Source: Pomacea canaliculata
Taxonomy: Eukaryota > Mollusca > Gastropoda > Architaenioglossa > Ampullariidae
Direction: 5' to 3'
DNA: 64,000 nt
NCBI RefSeq assembly: GCF_003073045.1
Contig: NC_037592.1
Span: forward strand, 3,399,924 to 3,463,923
Shown here: positions 36,801 through 47,400 of the stretch, one piece after another
Layout: each line of letters starts with the position of its first letter
Position numbering within the stretch: the stretch's first letter is position 1
The notes under the pieces: model-generated
Seen by the model: only the letters and a program-made list of their open reading frames with translations
What the model was told of the DNA's origin: nothing
Databases searched by the model: none
Program-made: the position numbers and the translations under genes

Positions 36801-39800
36801 ACATATGCTTGGGTGTACAGGCTGCTATAAGTTATCTTTACTTCATAGGAAAGCCAGGCCCCATTTTGGTTATAAAGACGTGAAGCAAAATAACTCTTTC
36901 ACTTACAGTGGAGGTGTGTGAGTGGGAGTTGGGAAAGAGGCGGACAGGCTGTATGCCATGCAGACTGTGATGAGATGAACTTGGAGTGTAAGGATGGTTA
37001 TATAAAGGCAGCAAACCTGATCCGCCCCGATCCACTGTTCCCATCTCTTCACTCTCATATTTTCGTTTCATGGTAGAGTTCCAGTGGTTCTTTATTGCAT
37101 TATCTGTCCTAAAAGTGAAAATGAAACCATCATAGGTGAAGGTAAGACGTTTGCAAGTGTATGCAACAATCAAACAGAATTAGCCCAGAACATGATGATG
37201 GTTATAATCATACTAATAATGGCAATAAAACAATTGTGATGCCTGGCACTTAAAACTTATTGTCTCTGCTCTAGCATAAAATGGAACCTACCCTCTAAGC
37301 AGCATTCCATCTCTTGTAACTTTGCAAACCAAATATTCAGGAGAAATGAACATAAACAACACACGCTGCTGTGATCTACCTGTGGTCTCACACAAACATT
37401 CACAAACATGCATGCATGTACAGGAACGTCTAAGGTCCAGTTTTCTTTAGCTCTTAGTTAAAGCTATCGCAAAAACATCATCATCATATCATATCTCTAT
37501 TGTTCGATGAGACATTCTAAGGTGAAACTGACCTGCCTGGCAGGTACTTAGCAATTTCAGCCCAACGGTTTCCCAGCCGCCGGTGTAGCTGGTAAATAAG
37601 CCGGTCTTCTTCTTCTGTCCAAGCTGTCTTTTTGATGTTGGGATTCAGGTGATTGTGCCACCTACAGGGTAGAGGAACAACACCATGCTGTCATGATTTT
37701 TCCTAAAGAATTTATAAAAATATATTGACCATCAATCTAGCATTGACCTAAAACTCCAGACATTTTTCTTTTGTGTTCCAGGGATTATGCCTAACATACT
37801 TCAAGTTTTTCTGTAGTCATAAAGAGGTCAAGACAATCGAGATAGCAAAAATTATGCACTTTACTTGTGTGTGCTAAACACAAGAAAAGTTTTTCTTTTC
37901 CTTCCAAAATTCAGTTGAATTTATTGTTAAATTTTAATGTAAATCTAAAATGGACAATTCTTAGTTCATCTCTTGCCAGCTGAGTTCTTTCCTTGCATAC
38001 ACCAAGCAGCCTATTTGAATATTTTCTGTGTAACCAAGAGACACTTAGAACAAAAAGATGTCACCTGTGAAAGAGCTATTATTCTTCATATTCTGGCAAT
38101 GAATCTAATAATAATAATTTTAAAACATTCATGATGTACTTTTACTAATGGAAGAGCTCAAGATGTTTGAAAAAAAATCTTTACACATACACACCTTGAT
38201 AAATTAAAAAAAAAATTATTTCTATCTTTATAACTCAAGAAATTTTTTTTAACTGAGACAAATTTCCATCAGTACAACCAATACCATTGTTAACAATTGC
38301 AACAGAAAAATTCATAAACAGTAAAATTTGATATGTATATTCGTAGCTTGATCCACGTGAACTTCACAGCTGATAGTATAGATGTGACATATACCTTTCT
38401 CGACACTGTTTTCCAGTTCGTCCTTTCAAGTGTTTAGATATAAGTGTCCACCTTTTAGGGCCGTACTCTTGAACAAGGTGGATCACTTTATTGTCCTCCT
38501 GGAGATGTAAAAATCTATACAATGTTAAATGATTTCAAACTAGGCTTTTAAATTACAGATTAGATGCGACATGCAGATTAAATATTAAAAAAAGCTAAAG
38601 GTTTAAAAAAAAAGTATCATAGCCCAGTACCAGTGAAAATTTCGTGCCTATGGCAAGGTACTTGGAGGATGGATCACAGTCTTCTCCTTTTTTAACTTTC
38701 CTTTTAAATTAGCAGAATGAATTTTCCCTTTGGAAAGCCTATGTGAACTCCAAATAAGCAACTTTCTGCTTTGAGGTCTGTACTGACCGCAAAACTACAG
38801 AATCTACATGAAGATTGGGTATTGGAAAAGATGAACAATCCAGCAAAGACTGTTTTACAGATAGAATACTGGTCATGAAAAATAACAGTAAACAATTATG
38901 CTTTAATACATGTTAAAGGAATTATTTCACACCGGCAAAAGTGTAGATATTATTTTTTGCCTATTTCTAAATTTAGCTTTCACCTCCTTGGTCCAAGGTC
39001 CTTTAATGAGGTCAGGATTCAAGACTTTGTGCCAGCGGTGTTGACACTGTATATCGGTGCGATCTTGGAAAAAACTGGACACAACTTTCCAGTCATGTAA
39101 TCCTTTAGCTTCCACTATCTTTCGAAGCTTTTCATCCTGGGAAGAACAGAAATGGCTGGCAACATTAAAAAACAGAAGTGATCAAATTTTATGATTGAAA
39201 TGTGATTCAGTCCCAAAATTTGATTTTATTGCATCTACCAAATAAGTGTAGCTCAAAATGTATGCTTTTCTGTTAAATAATTTAAACGTACATAGCCGAT
39301 GACAGATTTTTCTTGACTGTTTGGATAAAAGGAGGTTTTTTCTTTTCTTTTTAAATCAGGTTGGAAATAAACCAAATGTTTTCGAGGTCTGCTCCTTCCA
39401 ACTAGATTATTTCCCGCTAACTCTACATCCTACAAAGCTATCCTTACTAGTTAGATCAGCAGAAGGAAAAATCCCAATTTAAGTAGAAAATATTCAAACT
39501 CCAAATGTGTTTTATTAAATGTTAAGATGCATTTATATTTATAATTATCAATGAATGATAATTCGTGAACATCTATATTTTTTACCTCGTCTTTGGTCCA
39601 CTTGCCACGATTTACAACTTTCTTGCCTTTAACTTGTGGCAAATTGTAATCATGATCTAGTGGCTCTGCATCATCAGTTTCCTCATCACTGCTACCGAAG
39701 TGTCTTCCATCAGATCTGAAGAACAAAGACAACAAAATGTCTTATGTATGCATTATAATGGTAGAAGATACTGAAATGAGAACTAGTGACTCAAAGAGCA

Positions 39801-40875
39801 TTTCAAGAATCTAAACAACAAAACTTTTTTTTCCAGTTTGTGCCTTATCAGTCTCCATGTTTCTTTTGTGCTTTACTGAAGTTCTTCAGTTGTCAGACAG
39901 TTTGTGTTGCATTTATTAGCACAATGCACTTTTTTGTTCAGCAATCAACATCAGCCTAGGAACTTCAGCTGCTTGACTGCTGTATAAATTAATTCTCACC
40001 TGTATGGTTTTCCTGACATGTAGTAAGTGTACGGAATTGGAATCATGACCCTTCTATCTAAGTCTAAACGACAAGCAGAGGTTGACTGTTCTCAATTTCA
40101 AGACGGTTTAGCAGAATTGAAAACTGATACTGGAATGCAAAAACGTCATCGGCAAAAAAATAACGCTCTAACATTCGTCACGTAACCATGGTACACACGC
40201 AATTTTTCACGTTCGTTGCACGCGAGCACGTTAAAGAACGTTGAACGTATATCTCGTTACAAGACTCACGCGCACAACACGTTGATAGACTGCAATAGCT
40301 CTGTCTAGTCCAATGATGGTAGTAGCTTGGCAACAAACGTAAGACAATTAAATAATGTTATACTTTGACAGTCAAATGAGGATGCTGTGCTGCATCTGCT
40401 GCGATTTAGTTGAACGCTAGGACAAAATGTGAAGTCGGAAGTGCAATCTGCATTGTGAACATGACCTCCGTTTTTCATTACCACATGACTATTTCAACAC
40501 TTCCTTTATATGAAAAACTAATGATTTTAGCTTGTAACAAACCACGCAAATTAGCTAAGTGCTTAAGATAAGCACCTCAGCGGTTTTTGTCCCTTTTTTT
40601 GTGCGAATAATTAATTTAGTGGTCTGGGTGCAAATGGAATAAAGTGCTATGCAGCAATTCATCAACACACATTTATTTGTTATATTCCTTTCTTTCATCA
40701 AATTTTTTAATTTAAAAAAAACTGGTTAATACTTCTAGATGAGCGAACTAGGATCGAAAAGTATCGTCGGAGTCAGGTTAGGCATTGTGCTATTGCAGCA
40801 AGCTGAAGTTATTGCAAAGCCCACGCCCCAAAAAAAATTTTTGGAAACAAACCTTTCAGATTCCGAATCACTCAT
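27900..40875 (-). CDS. MYB: animal R1R2R3 Myb transcription factor, complete (17 exons, 674 aa)
   Basis: Exons in transcription order: 40853-40875, 39586-39715, 38984-39136, 38395-38498, 37533-37661, 36907-37108, 36405-36432, 35499-35583, 35165-35301, 34637-34761, 33785-33997, 33250-33362, 32516-32639, 32049-32177, 29247-29378, 28310-28393, 27900-28013. All junctions are GT-AG and in phase, giving 2025 bases. Three Myb repeats bind DNA, each with its spaced tryptophans: R1 W47/W67/W86, R2 W99/W119/W138, R3 W151/W170/W189. C-terminal family motifs are TPAILRKSRRR (~361-371), an acidic stretch (~389-408), SPSQFLNSPE (across exons 11/12), TPTPFK (exon 13) and FETVACGKTPVQLEMTELA at the end. In human B-Myb the last region binds the MuvB core (LIN9/LIN52), so a nuclear role in activating G2/M cell-cycle genes is expected. 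The acidic DHDYNLPQ lead-in resembles A-/c-Myb. The gene is probably the single invertebrate co-orthologue of MYB, MYBL1 and MYBL2. Confidence 0.97.
28105..28190 (+). repeat. SINE/LINE 3'-tail fragment in a Myb intron
   Basis: This lies within the intron at 28014-28309. The sequence around GAGTAGGTCTCTGCACAGTG, followed by a TATATAAATTCAATCAATC and ATTATTATT tail, resembles the shared 3' ends of several metazoan SINE families and their partner LINEs. Only a tail of less than 100 bases is visible. The call rests on remembered similarity and is weak. Confidence 0.35.
30240..30350. repeat. A-rich, C12 and (CAAA)n simple repeats
   Basis: These lie inside the 2.67-kb Myb intron at 29379-32048. 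An A-rich stretch is followed by a run of 12 C at 30291-30302 and about ten CAAA units from 30303. It is likely polymorphic and has no coding role. Confidence 0.9.
30690..30960 (+). mobile_element. tRNA-derived SINE, copy 2, in a Myb intron
   Basis: A B box GGTTCAATACC at 30747-30757 follows a weaker A box near 30703. The body (GGTGGGAGAAGGTAAGGCAG, then ATGAGCACTGTC) aligns with the body of the SINE near 21900, so both belong to one diverged family. It lies antisense to Myb within the intron at 29379-32048. A further fragment may follow at 31085-31240, where GGTTCAACCC and a reversed B-box-like GGATTGAATCC occur. Confidence 0.55.
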
Positions 40876-40909
40876 TGTCCATGACCGATAACATTTCTGG
40901 TTTTTCCAT
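40868..40909 (-). promoter_or_regulatory. upstream ORF overlapping the Myb start codon
   Basis: In the Myb 5' leader a 13-codon frame begins with ATG at 40909. It contains two more in-frame ATGs (40894 and 40882) and stops at TGA 40870-40868, five bases past the end of the main ATG (40875-40873). Any ribosome starting at these three AUGs would end inside the Myb coding region in another frame, so this arrangement should reduce Myb translation. It matters only if the transcript starts upstream of 40909, which the promoter position suggests. Confidence 0.6.
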
Positions 40910-40979
40910 CACTGAAATTATTGTTGTCTTTGTATTATAACTTTTATTCACAGAATTAGCTGCGATTGTCTCCAATAAT

Positions 40980-41080
40980 ACGAGATAAGACTTCGGTCCA
41001 AAGATGGCGCTTGCGATTTGGATTGCGCGCTATAACGACGCTTAAAGGGAATCCCCTCATTTCATTGGCTCAGACTTCGA
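40980..41080 (-). promoter_or_regulatory. Myb core promoter region
   Basis: About 110-200 bases upstream of the Myb ATG, a CCAAT box (ATTGG at 41064-41068 on the plus strand) lies before GCGCGC at 41025-41030 and a GCGCCATCTT-like sequence at about 41002-41011 (minus-strand reading). CCAAT plus GC-rich E2F-like sites and no TATA box is the usual layout of cell-cycle gene promoters, and B-Myb promoters are classical E2F targets. The exact start site is not visible. Confidence 0.5.
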
Positions 41081-42330
41081 CATAACAGTTCTAAATTTAG
41101 TTAAGGCCGGGAAATACCTTTGGAGCAGGTGCTGTTTATCGAGCCAACCGGGAGATTTTGAGGACAACTAAATTATTAAAGTATTGTAATCATAATGCTT
41201 TCCGTGCAAAAAATATTTTCTCCACTCTAAATTGAAAAACATTATTGTTCTCACTTCTGTAAATGTACAGCCACCCAGTTTATAACTTCACCACATTTTG
41301 AACATAGATAACTAATGTCTTTCGGTCCACCTCCAGTTCCGGCTCGTGTGACGTCATCAAAACATTCGTGGAGGACAGCTAGCCATCACTCCGTCGTCAT
41401 TACTGAAAGGGGCACTTCGGTGTTAACGCTACAATAATAATGATTACTTTTGTTGGTTTTTCTTGGTTGGACACTGAAGTGAAAAGGACGTGTTGGTTTA
41501 TCCCATCCCCACTACTTTTAATTTACTTGTGCACTGAAACGAAAGCATATTTGATTCCTTTGTTGTAAACGACGGATCGACTGTCAGTTTGATGCTTGAA
41601 AACACGCGACTATCATTATTTCCATTAAAATTAAGCTTAATGGAGAAAATAAGGTGCATTTTATTGACTAACAGTAAGACTTAGACCAGATTAACCTTCA
41701 GTACTAAAATTAACTGACCAGAACTTCGATCTGCTGTAAAATGTGAGGGACATTAAACGCGGAGTTTTGGCCTCTAGAAGGGTTATGACCGTCATTTGTA
41801 TATCAGGTGATACACAATGCGAACCCTTGAGAAGTCTCAATATACTTAGATATTTTAAAAAGGAGCGAAAAGTTAAAAGCTAGCGATAAACCACATTTCT
41901 CCAAATAGCAACGTGACAACTGATGGAAATCTTTATATTGTTGTGAATGATTCAGGCAGGCAAGCCCTTGGAAATAATTTATACATCAACTTCATATAGA
42001 ACTGGTACTGATACTAATGCACATGTTAAGACGAATGTTGCAAAGGTCGAAAAAAAACCCAGCTTATTTATACACAAATCACCTGCATGGCTGTATATAT
42101 ATATATGCTACATACCACACTAGTTTATGCCTTCACTTTGACAATTCACTGAAAATTTTCGCTCTTTGCAGGAGGGGATTTTTTAAGCATTATTTCCACC
42201 ATTAAGAAAAATATTAGTATCATCAGCTGTTTTGAAACGTTCAAGGCATTTTAACAACTAGCATTTATTTAGCCAAACCTAAATATCCATCAACCATCCA
42301 CTCACAGAAACAGTAGGGTACACAAACACA
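41081..42330. other. intergenic spacer between Myb and EIF4G2
   Basis: About 1.2 kb lie between the Myb promoter and the EIF4G2 3' end. A CRE palindrome (TGACGTCA, 41349-41356) sits in a slightly GC-richer patch and may belong to a distal Myb element or to a noncoding transcript. No exon is visible. The short plus-strand frame at 42017-42205 is low-complexity. Confidence 0.5.
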
Positions 42331-44468
42331 AAAGTTTACAATTTGGAAAGTTTATTACAATGCACATCCCTTGTTGTTAAGACATTCAATGAGAGAAAAC
42401 ATGCAAGACTTACTGAAGTCTGCCACTGAAAAAAAAAATTTAAGGTTTTTCACTGAACTATGGACAGAAAATGGGGGTGATGTTAGAAAAGACTGAATAA
42501 AGAAAATAGCTAGGCCTTTTTAACAGAAATAACTATCTGCACATATATGAACCAATACAACAGCCCTGTTACAATCACCTTTCTAAACTTACCTAAAAAT
42601 GTACTAGAAACTGCACCGAGCCATCAGCAACACTTAGTAGGCATGCAGAACCGCAACTCTTTCCAGTTTTGGTAACCTTCATGCGTTAATAATCCACACC
42701 AGAAGATTACAAAGACTGAAAAGAATTGGTAGAAAGGCTACATTAATGTTATCTACTGTAACATTATTTTGCAATGATTAAATATTTATATTGTTACAAC
42801 ACAGTAACAGGAAGTATGGCAAAGACTGACAAAAACTATCGGGAATATTCTTGAGAAAAGGGCAACCATTTTAGTGGAGAATTAAACACAACTAACTGAT
42901 GTTGGCATTTAAGATGCATAAAAGTCAAATGCATACATTAAGATGCATACAAGGCAAATAAAGCAGAAATCAGCCAAAGTGACAGATGTGTAAGAAAAAG
43001 TCATGTTATGTTTGGAAGATATCAAGATTTTATAATGAACAAATGACAATATTCCCACCTCTGCAAGTACTGGGGAAGGTAATACCCTTTCAATGTCACA
43101 AGCTCAAAGGTGTGATGTCATACATCACCTATCTTGTTACAAAGCTACACATTAAAAGATATATATATACACACACACAAAAGTAGGCGTGTAGGAGTGG
43201 ATTGGGCTGGAAGGGTGATGTGTGGAAAGGATCTCAACAGGAAAGAAACTGTAAACTAATTTGCATCTATTCACAGACCCTCACCAATAAAATAGTTAAA
43301 AAAAAAAAAAAATCACAGGTCCAGGAGATTCTATTCTGCCTACTGTACAAGGTGGAAAACTGTATACGATACTAAATCTTCATAGATGATATCCACAAGT
43401 TATTAAAAAAAAAAAAACAACAGAAAAGCATGCATACACACAAAGTGAACAAAAGAAAATTATCTCAAAACAACTCTAGTCCTCATGAATGAAGTGTAAG
43501 CAAGACTTAATAAGATTTATAAATCAGATGGAAGGCTTCTAATCCTAATTCTGCATTAACACCATCAGCACAGCAGATGATAAACTACTATGCTATCATG
43601 TGAGCTGCATACACGAGGACCAGCCAAATCAAGCCGGATGAAATTATCCAATATTGCAGATGTTCTTTCATGATTCTAAGACTCCAGAGACGAAAGCACA
43701 TTTAAAAGCGGATGTTAAAAAAATATATATCAAAACTGTTACCCTCAGACTTTCAAAACTGATGGCAGACATGCTTACATAGAGCTTCCTCAACGTTAAG
43801 CTTGTGAAGGTTGTGTATGTACACAGCACATCAAAGAATTATGGCAAGACTGAACAGCTTAAATAGTTTTGTTGATACACATGGAGATGGAAGAATGCAG
43901 CAAACCCTGGTGGGTGGGGGAGGGGTTGAAAAAAAAAGATTTGCAATGTCTTATTCCATTATTTTCAGCACCAAGTCCTCTGGCGCTCAAGTATACAACA
44001 AAATTCTGGGACCAATCTTTGCTCTTCAACATGCAACACCTACTTTGATCTTTCAGATCTTCAGTCAAAGTTAACCTTTTCAAGTTGCAGTATACTTTCC
44101 CAAACCCTCCCCTCCATTTTTTTTTAAAAACTGGAAGGCCTCTTCTCAAGAGTGCAATATCCTTTCTTGCTGCTAATTCACTCCAGGTAAGCTAAATCAT
44201 CTGTTCCATTGCTTGGCCAGCCAAGATCCATCAGACTACACACCTGTCACATTGTCTTTCACACAAAATCTTTTAAATGGTAACTACTCTCTAGTCCTCT
44301 GTAGCAGGAAATATGTCTACAGAGTTAAGATGCAACAATGTGCGATTTAGAAACTCTCCAATGGCATGGGCCAGAGATGACTCCGAGGAAAAAATATTAT
44401 TCCACATCTTGTGAGAATGGTCATAATGCAAGCACTGCTACCAGATGCTGATGATACTAAACATTTAT
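42331..44468 (-). other. EIF4G2 3' UTR
   Basis: The stretch after the EIF4G2 stop contains no exon and ends near a minus-strand AATAAA (TTTATT at 42351-42356), giving a ~2.1-kb UTR. Other possible signals lie within it. It carries A/T homopolymers and short CA/TA tracts near 43160-43180. UTR status is inferred from position and signal only. Confidence 0.55.
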
Positions 44469-47400
44469 CTATTCATCTTCCTCCTCTTCTGACTCCTCTT
44501 CAGCCTGTTCCAACCATGTAAGCCACTGATTTACCTATACAAAAAAAAACAAAACAACAAAAACAACAATCAATTATGGAGCTAGATTAAATCAGGTTCA
44601 AAGACCAGCACGAATGTACTGAAAAGCTCACTCAAGCGTTTCAGACTTTTATGCAGAATTTTTTTTTAAACAAAAGATTAAAATTTAGCTAGCAGGTTAA
44701 GCATCTTGTTTTTTCAGCCCAACTCATTTCGTATAGAAATAAATACAGACTTAAAACTCCAGATTCCCCAATCAAATGTTTTTATGCTCTGTTCCACCCA
44801 CCTGGAAAAGAGCTTTGCCTTTGCCTGGGTACTCATCATTTACTTCTTCTTTCCAGCGTATAAAAGCTTCCTCTTCCACGATCTCAAGGTCATAGAAGTA
44901 AACAAAGAAACGCAAAAGCATGCCTGAAAAAAAGAAAAAGAAAGAAAATAGAGCTAAATCACAAATCAGAAAGCATTTTACCATGTCAAATCAATTTAAT
45001 TTGTACCATATAACAGACACAGCAACAGCCATAGCTGGCAAAGAGTTAAATCACTTCTATCTGGCATCACTCTGAAGCACATATCTGCAACTCTTTGATT
45101 TTCCTTTTTTCTGCATTACACTTCCTGATAATGACAATACAACAACAAAGGACAGTCTCTTACCTTTTGGAAAATCATGGTTGGAGCAAAAGACCTGAAC
45201 CGCATAAAGGGCAGCCACCTGAAGGTCTATGTGCTCATGCAAAAACTTTTGCAGGACACCCTGAAGTAAAACACAAAATTTGGAAAGTCAAATCATATGA
45301 TGGAAACTTAAACCATCTAGCCTACTCTCCAAAAATACTTCAGTGGCTATTAAAATGCAAAAATCTGCATTGTTCATTAGAAACTTAATTCTTTTTTTAA
45401 AACAATAAAAAAGTACCTTGAGTCTGTCCAGCAGTTCTTTCTCCTTGTCCATCAGGGCTTTGTCTGGTGTTAGCAATGCATCTGCATTCTCACCAAGCGT
45501 GCTTTCTCCTGTGATGTACTTCAGCACACTAGGGCATTCATAAGGGAAAAACAATTAACCATGTTTTATATGTTAAAAAAATTGACAGATAACAGATCTT
45601 GGAATACCAATGAGTAAAAGCCCACTACAGACTGTTCTATTTCTCTTGGGTAATAACGCTTTAAAATTAAAAGTTCATATGATTACTTGAAGAAGCCCTG
45701 GTCAAAAGTGCTGTTATCAAGAAGCGTAAATTAAACAGGTATTGTGACACACACCTCGTCATAAGAATGTTAATGAATTTAGTGTTTGTAAACAGCTGAG
45801 GGTCGACCCGTTCCTTTATCCACTTGAAAATGGCATTGGCGGAAGGCTCGGCAGCAATCTGGCGTCCAAGTTCAGACTGTACACGAAGGAGTGGGAACAA
45901 GAAGCTGAGGCCGCGATCTTCCAGAATCTCAAGCATACGTTCCTTCCTCTGGTCTATTTCTGTAAATGAACTTCCCATGGTGCAACAAGCCCAAAAAAAA
46001 CCATTAAAATTATTTTGACTCATTTGTTAACGTAGACTTATCCTTTCACCCCTCTTGAGAGAAAGTAAGAGAAGACTGATCCACTAATAAAGCCTCACCC
46101 ACAACAGGCTTGATGTTAACTTCAAGACCAACGAATAATTTCCAACATTTTGTGCAGAGCTTTAGAAGCTTAGAATTAGAAACACTATACCAGAAAATGT
46201 ACCCTTTCTCAAGCAGCTAAATGATCAGCATCCAAAGAATACAGGCCAGGGCTGATTGTTGGATCTGGAGTATTGATGAAGGTACCGGGCTTACCTGGCA
46301 GCATTTCTTGCAGGTTGAGTTTGCTATCAGTGAAGACGCTCACCAACCACTGTTTGTCCTTAACGCGATGGGCAGCTTGCAGGCACAGAAGGAAAAGGGG
46401 ATAGTGTATACCATTATGAAACGGCTCAGCCAGTTCCACAAGAGTGGCAACCCCACACACCAACGCCTGTGCACCAAAGCGTGCCACGTGAGATTTTACC
46501 AAGGGAGTGTCCTGTTCCAGTTCTGCCATCTGGTCTGCTACCATTTTGAAACTCTGCAAAAGTTTAGACTTTTTTTAAGGTCGGGAACATACTCCAAAAT
46601 TTAAAATCTATGCTTTGTATATCTTTAAGGATTATTGAGCAATAACAAAACTAAATAGCTCCAAGAGGTTTTTAAGACCTACAATAAAAACTCATTTTAA
46701 TAAGCAAGTATTTTTTAAGGTGGGACACCTACTCCAATGAGTGAAATATTTGTTTTGAATATATATTTAAATGCTTTATATCCCAGAGTGTTAAAATACC
46801 ATATTTGTATACATGATAGTGTTTTTGGAAGCTACAATGAAAATTTTGATTTTAATCAACATTTTCGTTAAAAACGTACAAGTATTTGAAAATTGCATAC
46901 ACACAATACCATATGTCATATACCAAAACTTTAGGTGTTTTTATAAACAGAAACAGTGATCTAAAGGATATCCAATTAACTTTTGTTATCTCAAGAGGTT
47001 TAGGAGATACAACCAGTCAAACATGAACCAGTAGACTTTGGATTTTTTCCTCTCAAATGCTAATTTCAGTCAAAGTAATGTTTCTACCAGGAAATCCATA
47101 AGCTATCCTTGAGTTTATACATTTCTAAATAAAACTGCAAAATTTGGATGTTGTAGCACAAGCCTATCTTGAGATATAGTTATTTTTATTTAAGCCGCTG
47201 CATCAAAACGAAATAAGAAAAATTCCGGTTTAAAGATTGAAAATGAATATATCTAATATAAGATTATTTTGAAAAATATATTTCTGATTTATATGCTACA
47301 CTTGGCATCCTACTATGTAATTTAAGTCTATCCTAGTATCCTATATATTAATCTTAACAGCTTCTTGTTCAGAAACCATAAGCTTTTTGTTCCTCTTATT

